Shown: piece after piece, positions 8,529 to 16,706 of the stretch | Numbering within the stretch: position 1 is the stretch's first letter | Layout of the letters: each line of letters begins with the position of its first letter | From: Ornithobacterium rhinotracheale | Lineage (GTDB): Bacteria; Bacteroidota; Bacteroidia; Flavobacteriales; Weeksellaceae | Length of the DNA stretch: 64,000 bases | Assembly (NCBI RefSeq): GCF_022832975.1 | Contig: NZ_CP094846.1 | Location: forward strand, 1,213,501 to 1,277,500 | Direction of reading: 5' to 3' | Notes under the pieces: generated by a model | The model's input: only the letters and a program-made list of their open reading frames with translations | Databases searched by the model: none | Told to the model about the DNA's origin: nothing | Translations under genes and position numbers: made by a program

Positions 8529-8559
8529 AGCTAAATTTTAATTTTTTTTAATTCAGATA

Positions 8560-8580
8560 CAAAAATAAGCAATATATTTG
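8560..8580. promoter_or_regulatory. Divergent overlapping promoters for phoH and the SAM-hydrolase operon
   Basis: On the plus strand TATATTTG is at 8573-8580, nine bases before the ATG at 8590. On the minus strand TATTTTTG occupies 8560-8567, 31 bases before the phoH TTG. The two -7 elements are five bases apart and face away from each other. No good TTG (-33) was found for either. Confidence 0.5.
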
Positions 8581-8589
8581 TGCTTAGCC

Positions 8590-9414
8590 ATGCCAATTAT
8601 AACAATTACAACAGATTTTGGATTAAAAGACTATTCGCTAGCTGCCGTGAAAGGAAGTATTTTAAAAGAATTGCCTGATGCACGATTGGTGGATATCTCT
8701 CACGATATCAGGCCTTTTGATTTGAAAGAAACGGCCTATATAATTAAAAATGCATACCCTAATTTCCCCATGGGCACGGTACATATCATTGGGGTAGATG
8801 CCTTGCCCGATAAAAACAAAAAACTTTTAGCGGCTCGTATTGATGGGCAATATTTTTTGGCTGCAGATAACGGAATTTTGTCGCTTATTTTGTCTGAAAC
8901 CAAACCAGACGAAATGGTGGAAATCACGATTGGAAAATATGATCCGTTTAGTAATTTTCCAACGCGTGATATTTTTGTGCCCGTGGCATGTCATTTATTG
9001 CGTGGTGGTACGCTAAGCCTTGTTGGTAATCCTACTAATGATTTTAAGGCACTGAGTGAGCTAAGCCCAATAATTCGAGATGATGAAACTATTATAGCCA
9101 CCATCATTTATGTAGATAAATTTGGAAATGCAATTACCAATGTAACTAAAAGGTTTTTTAAAGATTTTGTTCGAGGAAAAAATTTTGAGATTAAATTCTT
9201 TAATAATAAAATAGATAAAATTATTGAAAGATATAATGATGTAAATCCTGAATCTGAGGACTTTAATCGTATAGGAGAACAATTTGCTTTGTTTAATTCT
9301 ACGGGATACTTAGAGATTGGGGTGTATAAATCGGATCCCAAAAGGCAAGGTGCAGCAAGCACATTATTTGGATTGAAAGAAGGTGGGCAAATTTATATAA
9401 GCATCAAAAAATAA
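8590..9414 (+). CDS. SAM hydrolase / SAM hydroxide adenosyltransferase (DUF62 family)
   Basis: 274 residues from the ATG at 8590; the in-frame TTG at 8578 lies inside the -7 element. The start ITITTDFGLKDYSLAAVKG and the later DISHDIRPFDLKETAYII, HIIGVD and YVDKFGNAITN match the family related to fluorinase and chlorinase. Non-halogenating members hydrolyse S-adenosylmethionine to adenosine and methionine, using water rather than halide. It heads an operon with hemJ (7-base gap), gldF and gldG. Why a SAM hydrolase is grouped with these is unclear. Confidence 0.88.
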   Translation: MPIITITTDFGLKDYSLAAVKGSILKELPDARLVDISHDIRPFDLKETAYIIKNAYPNFPMGTVHIIGVDALPDKNKKLLAARIDGQYFLAADNGILSLILSETKPDEMVEITIGKYDPFSNFPTRDIFVPVACHLLRGGTLSLVGNPTNDFKALSELSPIIRDDETIIATIIYVDKFGNAITNVTKRFFKDFVRGKNFEIKFFNNKIDKIIERYNDVNPESEDFNRIGEQFALFNSTGYLEIGVYKSDPKRQGAASTLFGLKEGGQIYISIKK

Positions 9415-9421
9415 GTAAAAA

Positions 9422-9961
9422 ATGGATTATTCAGTTATAAAAGCCATACACATCATTTTTGTGGTGAGTTATTTTGCAGGGATTTTCTACATGGTACGAT
9501 TATTTATCTACCATACAGAGGCTTTGCAACTAAACGATGAAACAGAAAAAGAAGTTTTGCATAAACAATATTGTTTTATGGAAGAACGATTGTGGAACAT
9601 CATCACTGTTCCTGCCTTGTGTATTATGACAATTACAGGTATTTATTTGCTCTATGCAATGAATTGGGCATATCTCTCACAAGGCTGGATGCATGTGAAA
9701 TTGCTTTTTATATTGATTTTATTTGTGTATCACTACTGGTGTTGGCAAATGATTAAAAACCTAAAGAATAGAAAAATTACATTAGGCTCTGTGCAGCTCC
9801 GTATGATGAATGAAGTAGCCACTTTGATTCTATTTGCGGTGGTATTTGCGGTGGTATTAAAAACATTTTTTATTCAATATTGGTATTGGGCATTGATTTC
9901 GTTTGTGGCAATGGGGGCACTCATTATGCTCATCGTAAAATTGGTCAATAAAAACAAATAA
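9422..9961 (+). CDS. hemJ: Protoporphyrinogen IX oxidase HemJ (UPF0093/CopD-like)
   Basis: 179 residues with four or five transmembrane helices. The first helix, KAIHIIFVVSYFAGIFYM, followed by VRLFIYHTEA, and the later WMHVKLLFILILFVYHYW carry the conserved His, Arg and Lys signature of HemJ. HemJ is the membrane enzyme that oxidises protoporphyrinogen IX to protoporphyrin IX in bacteria lacking HemG and HemY. It lies seven bases after the SAM hydrolase and two bases before gldF. The coproporphyrinogen oxidase gene hemN is elsewhere in the window (16707-18068), which supports a haem pathway using HemN and HemJ. Confidence 0.85.
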   Translation: MDYSVIKAIHIIFVVSYFAGIFYMVRLFIYHTEALQLNDETEKEVLHKQYCFMEERLWNIITVPALCIMTITGIYLLYAMNWAYLSQGWMHVKLLFILILFVYHYWCWQMIKNLKNRKITLGSVQLRMMNEVATLILFAVVFAVVLKTFFIQYWYWALISFVAMGALIMLIVKLVNKNK

Positions 9962-9963
9962 TT

Positions 9964-10689
9964 ATGCTAAGTGTCTTAAAAAAAGAACTTTGGGGCTATT
10001 TTGGCAATTATGCCACTTATGCCATTTTATTTGCCTTTGCCTTGGTTTGTGCTTTGTTTTTGTGGTTTTTTGACAACGATTACAATGTATTTAATTCAGA
10101 GATTGCAAGATTAGATTCATTTTTCTTTGTAGCACCTTGGATTTTGCTTTTTTTGGTACCAGCCATTACGATGAAGCAATTTTCAGAAGAAAAGCAAATC
10201 GGCACCTTGGATTGGCTGATGACTCAGCCCATTTCTTTGAAAAAAATCATTTTAGGCAAGTTTTTTTCGGTAGCCATTGTTTTGCTTTTAATGATTGCTT
10301 TAACGCTTTTTTCGGTGATTACACTGGCACATTTTAGCCTAAATGGAATAGACACGGGAGTAGTATTTACCGCTTATTTAGGTTTATATTTGTTGGCTTT
10401 ATTATTTGCCGCAGTGGGGCTTATGGCGTCCACCTTTTTCAGTCAGCAAGTTACGGCATACATCGTGGCTGTATTTTGTAATTTTATATTATTTTTTGGT
10501 TTTCAAGGAATTGCATCTTACAATTTGCTGGGAAGTTTAGACTATACACTACAACAATGGGGCGCAAGTTTTCACTACGACGGATTTTTGAAAGGATTGA
10601 TAGATACCCGAGATTTAATTTATTTCTTGGGCTTAATTCCAGTGTTTTTGCTCATTTCTTATGTTTCATTGCTAAAGAATAAAAAATGA
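9964..10689 (+). CDS. gldF: Gliding motility ABC transporter permease GldF
   Basis: 241 residues with about six membrane helices. It has the ABC-2 type permease layout, with SEEKQIGTLDWLMTQPISLKKIILGKF as the typical cytoplasmic coupling segment. The adjacent GldG and the phylum support GldF. GldF, GldG and the ATPase GldA form an ABC complex needed for gliding in Flavobacterium johnsoniae, although non-gliding relatives also keep the genes. No gldA is seen in this window. It overlaps gldG by four bases (ATGA). Confidence 0.88.
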   Translation: MLSVLKKELWGYFGNYATYAILFAFALVCALFLWFFDNDYNVFNSEIARLDSFFFVAPWILLFLVPAITMKQFSEEKQIGTLDWLMTQPISLKKIILGKFFSVAIVLLLMIALTLFSVITLAHFSLNGIDTGVVFTAYLGLYLLALLFAAVGLMASTFFSQQVTAYIVAVFCNFILFFGFQGIASYNLLGSLDYTLQQWGASFHYDGFLKGLIDTRDLIYFLGLIPVFLLISYVSLLKNKK

Positions 10690-12368
10690 AAAAAGTAAGT
10701 CTTAGTTTAGTGTTCATCGTTGGGCTTTTAGTCATTATATTTTTAAGCCAAATCTTTTATAAACGCTGGGATTTTACCGAAGATAAGCGTTATTCTTTTG
10801 CGCCAAGTACCGAGCAAGTTTTAAAAAATATCCAAAATCCTGTTCAAATCCATATTTTTTTGGACGGAGATTTAACGGCAAGTTTTAAAACGCTTAAAAA
10901 CGAAACGCAGTTTTTCTTAAACGAAATTCAGCGAGCCAATAAAAACATTGAATTTAAATTTATAAACCCCACAGCCGAAAATCTGAATTTAGATAGTTTA
11001 AAACAGCGTGGAGTGCAAGATATTGCAGTGCCAACCAATGATAAAATTTTGCGAGTTTTTCCTTTTGCGACGATTGATACAGAAGGCAAATCAGCGACTA
11101 TTTCATTGTTGAGCAATCAAAAAATTCCGATTGAGCAGCGTGCTTTGGCTTCGACCGACCAGATTGAAAATAAATTCATCAAAGAGATTTATCGATTAAC
11201 CCAAAAACAAAGAAAAAAAGTAGGATTAATCGTGCATCACGACGAATTGTTCCGCCAGTATATGGATGGATTTTTGAATGCTTTGGCTTCAGATTATGAC
11301 ATCGAAGCTTACACCGAGCCTGTTACCAACGGCAGTTTTACGCTTACCAACAAGGATTTAAAAAATCTTGAGAAATTTGATGCCTTGGTGATTGCCAAGC
11401 CGCTTAAGCCTTTTTCTGATTCAGATAAATTGATTATAGATCAATATATTATGCACGGCGGAAAAACCCTTTGGATGACGGAATCTGTGGATGCCGAGAT
11501 GGATAGTCTTTTCAGAAAAGATAAAATTGTGGCTTTTCCGCGCGACCCAAATATCAAAGATTTGTTGTTTAATTACGGCGTGAGAATCATGCCTGCGGTG
11601 GTCAAAGATTTGCAGTCGGCTTATATAACGCTTGCCATTGGCAACACCGATGGAAATGCAGCTTATGAGCAATTTCCGTGGGCTTATTTCCCATTGAGTA
11701 TGCCGATGAAAAATTCGCCGATTACCAAGAAAATTAGCAATCCGTTGCGTTTTGAATTTGCCAATCCCGTTGAAATTTTACCAAGAGATTCCGTAAAGGC
11801 AGAAGTGCTTTTATCGACTTCGCCCAATGTGCAATTGCAATCTCCTTTGACTTATATAGACTTCAGCGAAATCAATAAAACTACGCTAGAAAACTATCCT
11901 GCGCAAGAAGGCGTGTATCCTTTGGCGGTGTTGCTTGAAGGTGATTTTAAATCTGCGTATGCAGGGCGTTACGAATCGCGTGAGGTACAAGGATTTAAAC
12001 CAAATGTAAAAGACAACAAAATGATTATTATCGGCGATGGTGATTTTGCCAAAAATCACTTGTTCCGCGGTGTGCCGTTGCCACTTGGAGCCGATAAATA
12101 CAGCTTGCGTCCCGATATGCCTGCGGCTCCGAGTGTGATTTATGACAATGCTGCCTTTTTGGTAAATTGCATGGATTATTTGGTAGGAGATGAGACCATT
12201 CTCAACCTGAACGACAAACAACGCACGATTTATCTTTTAGACAAAAATAGAATTAAAGACGAAAAAAGCACTTGGCGCTGGTACAATATTGCATTGCCTG
12301 CACTGCTCGTGGGGCTTTTGTGTTTGCTGCTCCCTTATTGGAGAAAACGAAAATTTACCAAAAAATAA
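10686..12368 (+). CDS. gldG: Gliding motility protein GldG (ABC-type, extracytoplasmic)
   Basis: 560 residues. One N-terminal membrane helix (residues about 5-24) precedes a long extracytoplasmic part, and a C-terminal helix (WYNIALPALLVGLLCLLLPYW) is followed by a basic tail RKRKFTKK. The segment RWDFTEDKRYSF after the first helix is characteristic of GldG and related ABC_transp_aux proteins. It works with GldF and GldA; the transported substrate is unknown. Translation is probably coupled to gldF. Its stop abuts the stop of the convergent GNAT gene with no intergenic base, so no terminator separates them. Confidence 0.9.
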   Translation: MKKVSLSLVFIVGLLVIIFLSQIFYKRWDFTEDKRYSFAPSTEQVLKNIQNPVQIHIFLDGDLTASFKTLKNETQFFLNEIQRANKNIEFKFINPTAENLNLDSLKQRGVQDIAVPTNDKILRVFPFATIDTEGKSATISLLSNQKIPIEQRALASTDQIENKFIKEIYRLTQKQRKKVGLIVHHDELFRQYMDGFLNALASDYDIEAYTEPVTNGSFTLTNKDLKNLEKFDALVIAKPLKPFSDSDKLIIDQYIMHGGKTLWMTESVDAEMDSLFRKDKIVAFPRDPNIKDLLFNYGVRIMPAVVKDLQSAYITLAIGNTDGNAAYEQFPWAYFPLSMPMKNSPITKKISNPLRFEFANPVEILPRDSVKAEVLLSTSPNVQLQSPLTYIDFSEINKTTLENYPAQEGVYPLAVLLEGDFKSAYAGRYESREVQGFKPNVKDNKMIIIGDGDFAKNHLFRGVPLPLGADKYSLRPDMPAAPSVIYDNAAFLVNCMDYLVGDETILNLNDKQRTIYLLDKNRIKDEKSTWRWYNIALPALLVGLLCLLLPYWRKRKFTKK

Positions 12369-12938
12369 TTATTCTTGAGATGGAGCATATTGCAAGTGCT
12401 CCATTTTTTTTCCGACCAAAGTTTTGTCGGCTACTTTTTTAAAACCTAAAATTTCGTATAATTTTTTAGCCTTAGGATTATCATTGTCCACCAAAAGTCC
12501 GAGCGGTTTGTGGCGTTTTACGGTGTATTCTGTGATTAAAAAATTAAGCAACTGCGTGCCCAATCCTTTGCCTCGATACGCAGGGTCGATGCCGAGCGTG
12601 TCCAAATAATACTCGCCAGCTTCGGTTTCGTCTTCGGGTGAAAAATCTTTTGCATGCGTTTCTTCCACATATTTTTTAACGGGAGTTCTGAGTGCTGCAA
12701 GATTGTCGCCGTCGTACACATTTGCTGCGCCAATTACTTCGCCGTTGTGCAAAATTACATGGCAATTTTCATAAGAATATTGATTGCCTTTTTCGGGGGT
12801 AAAATGTTCTAAAAAATCCAAGGCTTTATCTTTGTCTTCTTGCCCAATGAATTTGTAAACAATGTCTTCCATCGCCATAAGTAGATAGCGAGCGATGGCT
12901 TTGTAATCAGAAGGTTCGGCTTTGCGAATGGTGTACAT
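12369..12938 (-). CDS. GNAT family N-acetyltransferase
   Basis: 189 residues. The start MYTIRKAEPSDYKAIARYL and the acetyl-CoA loop LGIDPAYRGKGLGTQLLN (the R/Q-x-x-G-x-G/A type) followed by LLVDNDNPKAKKLYEILGF are typical of GNAT enzymes that transfer acetyl groups to an amine. The substrate cannot be inferred. It is transcribed alone, just downstream of the fhs terminator on the same strand, and ends tail-to-tail against gldG. Confidence 0.85.
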   Translation of the reverse strand: MYTIRKAEPSDYKAIARYLLMAMEDIVYKFIGQEDKDKALDFLEHFTPEKGNQYSYENCHVILHNGEVIGAANVYDGDNLAALRTPVKKYVEETHAKDFSPEDETEAGEYYLDTLGIDPAYRGKGLGTQLLNFLITEYTVKRHKPLGLLVDNDNPKAKKLYEILGFKKVADKTLVGKKMEHLQYAPSQE

Positions 12939-12957
12939 TTTCTTGAATTTTAAAATT

Positions 12958-12996
12958 AAAAAAGCAGTGTTTTCATCAAATGTAAGAAAACACTGC
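12958..12996 (-). terminator. Intrinsic terminator of fhs
   Basis: On the minus strand GCAGTGTTTTC pairs perfectly with GAAAACACTGC (12964-12974 and 12986-12996) and is followed by six T (12958-12963 read in reverse). Confidence 0.88.
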
Positions 12997-13025
12997 GAAA
13001 TACAAACTATGAAAAATTACTTTTT

Positions 13026-14699
13026 TTAGCTTAATCCAGTAATCACACCATGGTCATCGATGTCCATACCTTCGGCGGCAGGCACTGGCGGAAGCCCTGG
13101 CATACGCATTGCATCGCCAAGCATCGGAATTATGAATCCTGCACCTGCAGCAATTTCAAATTCTCTTACAGTCACGAAGAAACCTTCAGGACGACCGAGT
13201 TTTTTATCGTCGTCTGATAGCGATTTAGGGGTTTTTACCATACAAACAGGCAATTTATCAAATCCATTTTTTTGTAATTCTTTGATTTGTCTTTTTGCTT
13301 TGGCTAAATATTTCACACCTTTAGCACCATAAATTTCGGTAGCAATTTTATTGATTTTATCTTCTATGCTGTCGCTTGCATTATAAATCGGCGTGAATTT
13401 TTCGGTGTTATTTTCAGCGATTTCTACCACTGCTTTAGCCAAATCTTTCATGCCGTCGCCTCCTTTTGCAAAGCCTTCGGCTACAATGGCTTTTACGCCT
13501 TTTTCAGCACATTTATCAATGATGTATTGCAATTCCTCTTCGCTGTCATTTGGGAACGCGTTGATAGCCACAACAGGCTTCAAATTGAATTTTTGCACAT
13601 TTTCTATATGTTTTTCTAAATTAGGGAAGCCTAATTTTAGTTTTTCTAAATCTGGATTTTGCAATTCATCTTTGCTCGCTCCGCCGTGGTGTCTAAGCGC
13701 TCTCACAGTTGCCACCACTACGGCAGCATCTGGGCTTAATCCTGCCGAAGTACATTTAATATCAAGGAATTTTTCAGCCCCTAAATCCGCACCAAAACCA
13801 GCTTCGGTAACTACATAATTGCTCAATGATAAGCCCATTTTGGTCGCAATTGACGTGTTGGTCCCTTGCGCAATAGAAGCAAATGGTCCGCCATGGATGA
13901 TGGCAGGATTGCCTTCTAAAGTTTGTACTAAATTCGGTTTGATGGCATCTTTTAGCAATATCGCCATGGCACCCACAACTTTTAAATCTCGTGCAAAAAC
14001 GGGTTTTCCGTCGAAAGTATCAGCCACATAAATGTTGCCCAGTCGTTCTTTTAAATCTGAGAAATTTTCAGACAAACAAAGGATTGCCATGATTTCTGAG
14101 GCAGGTGTAATGTTAAACCCATCTTGTCGCACCACGCCGTTGTTGTCGCCCACACCGATGATGATTTGGCGCAAAGTGCGGTCGTTCATGTCCATTACGC
14201 GTTTCCAAGTAATGGTTTTTGGGTCGATGTTGAGCGAGCGTTTTTTGCTGTTTAAATTATTGTCTAACGCCGCAGAAAGTAAATTATTGGCTTTTTCAAT
14301 CGCCGCAAAATCTCCTGTAAAATGCAAATTGATGTCTTCCATCGGGATTACTTGAGCGTAACCACCGCCCGCAGCACCGCCTTTTACACCAAAAACGGGA
14401 CCCAGCGAAGGCTCGCGCAACACGGCAAGTGCCTGCTTGCCCACTTTGTTGAGCCCATCTACCAATCCAATAGAAGTGGTCGTTTTTCCCTCTCCCGCTG
14501 GAGTAGGAGTGATGGCGGTAACCAGAATCAATTTGTTTTGCTTGATTTTCTCTGGATTGATGAGCGTAAGAGGAAGTTTAGCTTTGTATTTGCCATACAT
14601 TTCTAAATCATCCTCAGGAATATTTAATTTTTCAGCAATTTTTTTAATATGCTGAATTTTTGCCGCATTGGCAATTTCAATATCGGTAGGAAAAGCCAT
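13026..14699 (-). CDS. fhs: Formate-tetrahydrofolate ligase
   Basis: 557 residues, the standard length. The P-loop-like PTPAGEGKTTTSIGL is at about residues 64-78, with KGGAAGGGYAQVIPMEDINLHF and the C-terminal PGLPPVPAAEGMDID. The enzyme joins formate to tetrahydrofolate with ATP, feeding 10-formyl-THF for purines and one-carbon metabolism in the cytoplasm. It is transcribed alone on the minus strand, with a perfect hairpin terminator behind it and 85 bases separating it from rsmG. Confidence 0.97.
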   Translation of the reverse strand: MAFPTDIEIANAAKIQHIKKIAEKLNIPEDDLEMYGKYKAKLPLTLINPEKIKQNKLILVTAITPTPAGEGKTTTSIGLVDGLNKVGKQALAVLREPSLGPVFGVKGGAAGGGYAQVIPMEDINLHFTGDFAAIEKANNLLSAALDNNLNSKKRSLNIDPKTITWKRVMDMNDRTLRQIIIGVGDNNGVVRQDGFNITPASEIMAILCLSENFSDLKERLGNIYVADTFDGKPVFARDLKVVGAMAILLKDAIKPNLVQTLEGNPAIIHGGPFASIAQGTNTSIATKMGLSLSNYVVTEAGFGADLGAEKFLDIKCTSAGLSPDAAVVVATVRALRHHGGASKDELQNPDLEKLKLGFPNLEKHIENVQKFNLKPVVAINAFPNDSEEELQYIIDKCAEKGVKAIVAEGFAKGGDGMKDLAKAVVEIAENNTEKFTPIYNASDSIEDKINKIATEIYGAKGVKYLAKAKRQIKELQKNGFDKLPVCMVKTPKSLSDDDKKLGRPEGFFVTVREFEIAAGAGFIIPMLGDAMRMPGLPPVPAAEGMDIDDHGVITGLS

Positions 14700-14784
14700 A
14701 AAATATTTATTTTTAAGATTAACTTTACTAAGTTAAAAATAAATTTTGAAACTTTACCTATGAAAATTGTTAGTTTTTGCCGAA

Positions 14785-15423
14785 TTATTTTGTGTTCATG
14801 GCTAAATAAACCACTTTTTTAGTATCAAAAAAATCTTCGGTATAAAAATCGCTAATATTGTATATTTTGGCTTTAGAGTAATCTTTTAATTCTTCGCTTA
14901 AATCGCCACCTTTTAAATACAAAATACCATTTTTTAATTTTTGATTTTCAAATTCTTGGGTTAAGAATTTACCTTTAATCCAAGCCATAAATTTTGGCAT
15001 TTGAGTTACCGCACGGCTCACTACAAAATGGTATTTATCTTTGATTTTTTCTACTCGTTTTTGTTCAGCGACAACATTTTTTAGCCCAAGTGCTTCGGCA
15101 ATATTTTGAACCACGAGGATTTTTTTTCCAATGGAATCCACTAAATGAAACTGCGTTTCTGGAAATAAAATGGCTAAAGGTATCCCAGGGAATCCGCCAC
15201 CTGTGCCCACATCTAGCACTTTTTGATTGGGCAAAAACTCGTACACTTTGGCAATGGCAAGCGAGTGCAAAACATGGCGTGTGTACAGCTCCTCGATGTC
15301 TTTGCGAGAAATTACATTGATTTTCTCGTTCCATTCGGGGTAGAGCGTGCCTAATTGCTCAAATTGTTTTTTTTGCGTTTCGCTGAGTGCCGGAAAGTAT
15401 TTTTCGATTAAGTGATATTCCAT
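14785..15423 (-). CDS. rsmG: 16S rRNA (guanine527-N7)-methyltransferase RsmG
   Basis: 212 residues. The SAM-binding motif VLDVGTGGGFPGIPLAI follows the RsmG N-terminal segment (YPEWNEKINVISRKDIEELYTRHVLHS). The enzyme methylates N7 of G527 in 16S rRNA; loss gives low-level streptomycin resistance in other bacteria. Downstream VVSRAVTQMPKFMAW is also typical. It is separated from adk, upstream on the same strand, by a hairpin terminator. Confidence 0.95.
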   Translation of the reverse strand: MEYHLIEKYFPALSETQKKQFEQLGTLYPEWNEKINVISRKDIEELYTRHVLHSLAIAKVYEFLPNQKVLDVGTGGGFPGIPLAILFPETQFHLVDSIGKKILVVQNIAEALGLKNVVAEQKRVEKIKDKYHFVVSRAVTQMPKFMAWIKGKFLTQEFENQKLKNGILYLKGGDLSEELKDYSKAKIYNISDFYTEDFFDTKKVVYLAMNTK

Positions 15424-15428
15424 AAGAT

Positions 15429-15487
15429 AAAAAAGACTTGAAAAAATCCCCGTAAATGTAATTTTTTACAAGGTTTTATTCAAGTCT
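15429..15487 (-). terminator. Terminator between adk and rsmG
   Basis: AGACTTGAA (15434-15442) pairs with TTCAAGTCT (15479-15487) around a 36-base loop. Read on the minus strand, after adk, it is followed by a T-rich stretch. Confidence 0.55.
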
Positions 15488-15500
15488 ATAAATTATTAAA

Positions 15501-16079
15501 TTAGTCTAATTGATTAATTTTTTCAATCAATCTTGCTGTAATTTCTTCTAAACTTCCTTCGCCGTTTACTTCGTTCCATTTGTTTTGTCCTTTGTAGTGA
15601 TCGGCAACAGGATTGGTTTTGTTGTAATATTCTTTGATTCGATTGCGAATGATTTCTTCGCTTGCATCGTCGCTTCTTCCGCTTGTTTTTCCTCTTTCAA
15701 GGATTCTTTGCACCAAGGTTTCGTCTTCCACCGCAAGTGCTAAAGTCGCGTCGATTTCTCCGCCCAAAACTTCTTTTACAATTTCGTCTAAAGCTTCGGC
15801 TTGTGGGGTAGTGCGTGGGAATCCGTCAAAAATGATTCCTTCTGCATCTTTGTGCTTGCGTAATTCTTCTTTAAGCATGTTGATTGTTACTTCATCTGGC
15901 ACCAAATTTCCTTTGTCCATGTAAGACTTGGCAAGTAGCCCCAATTCAGTTTCGTTTTTGATGTGGTGTCTAAACATGTCTCCAGTCGAAAGTTGCACCC
16001 AATTGTACTTATCGATTAATAGTTTGGCTTGAGTTCCTTTTCCACTGCCCGGAGGTCCAAAAAGTACGATGTTTTTCAT
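15501..16079 (-). CDS. adk: Adenylate kinase
   Basis: 192 residues from the ATG at 16079; an upstream in-frame TTG at 16085 is less likely. The P-loop GPPGSGKGTQAKL is at residues 8-20, with STGDMFRHHI (AMP site), FDGFPRTTPQAEAL and GRSDDASEEIIRNRI. The LID is of the short kind (ILERGKTSGRSDD), without the zinc cysteines. It makes ADP from ATP and AMP in the cytoplasm. It lies nine bases after hpt, so the two purine genes form an operon. Confidence 0.96.
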   Translation of the reverse strand: MKNIVLFGPPGSGKGTQAKLLIDKYNWVQLSTGDMFRHHIKNETELGLLAKSYMDKGNLVPDEVTINMLKEELRKHKDAEGIIFDGFPRTTPQAEALDEIVKEVLGGEIDATLALAVEDETLVQRILERGKTSGRSDDASEEIIRNRIKEYYNKTNPVADHYKGQNKWNEVNGEGSLEEITARLIEKINQLD

Positions 16080-16088
16080 GATCAATGA

Positions 16089-16634
16089 TTAGTTTTCTTT
16101 TAATTGGTAAATTTCTGGGATATTTCGTCCCAGTCCGTCGTAGTCTAAGCCGTATCCCACCACAAATTTATCTGGAATGCTCAGCCCGATATAATCGATT
16201 TTTAAGTCTTTTTTGTAAGCATTTGGTTTGAAAAGCAAAGTTGCGATGCTTACACTTGCAATCGGTTTTGATTGCATCATGTCGTAGAGAGCCTCTAGGG
16301 TATTGCCTGTGTCTACGATGTCTTCCATGATGATGATGTGGCGATCCTTTACCAGCTCATCTGGCACTTCCATTAGCTTTTTTACTTGTCCTGTGGAAGA
16401 GGTTCCTTGGTAGGATTTCATCTGGATGAATGAAATTTCGCAATTGCCAGGATAGTGCTTAAGCATATCGCTAAAAAACATTACTACTCCGTTTAAAACT
16501 CCTACGAAAAGCGGTGTTTCATCTTTGAATTTTTTGTAAATGTCTTGCGCCACATTTTCGATGGCATTTTGAATTTCCTCGTCAGAGAGAAAAGGAACAA
16601 AAGTTTTATCAAGAATAGTAATCGATTTTTCCAT
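16089..16634 (-). CDS. hpt: Hypoxanthine phosphoribosyltransferase
   Basis: 181 residues. The PRPP-binding motif IIIMEDIVDTGNTLEAL, near residue 98, and the flexible-loop segment QMKSYQGTSSTGQVK identify a type I phosphoribosyltransferase of the HGPRT group. It salvages hypoxanthine (and possibly guanine) to the nucleotide with PRPP. VGYGLDYDGLGRNIPEIY at the C-terminus is typical. It is transcribed with adk. Confidence 0.94.
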   Translation of the reverse strand: MEKSITILDKTFVPFLSDEEIQNAIENVAQDIYKKFKDETPLFVGVLNGVVMFFSDMLKHYPGNCEISFIQMKSYQGTSSTGQVKKLMEVPDELVKDRHIIIMEDIVDTGNTLEALYDMMQSKPIASVSIATLLFKPNAYKKDLKIDYIGLSIPDKFVVGYGLDYDGLGRNIPEIYQLKEN

Positions 16635-16706
16635 TTTTCAAGTAAAAATTAAAGGGGTAAAGTTATTAAATGTATTTAAATTACACTAAGTATTTTGGCT
16701 AAAAAA

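Noticed and set aside
13393-13818. 141-codon plus-strand frame within fhs
   Set aside because: It is antisense to a fully conserved fhs gene and gives a low-complexity serine/phenylalanine-rich protein.
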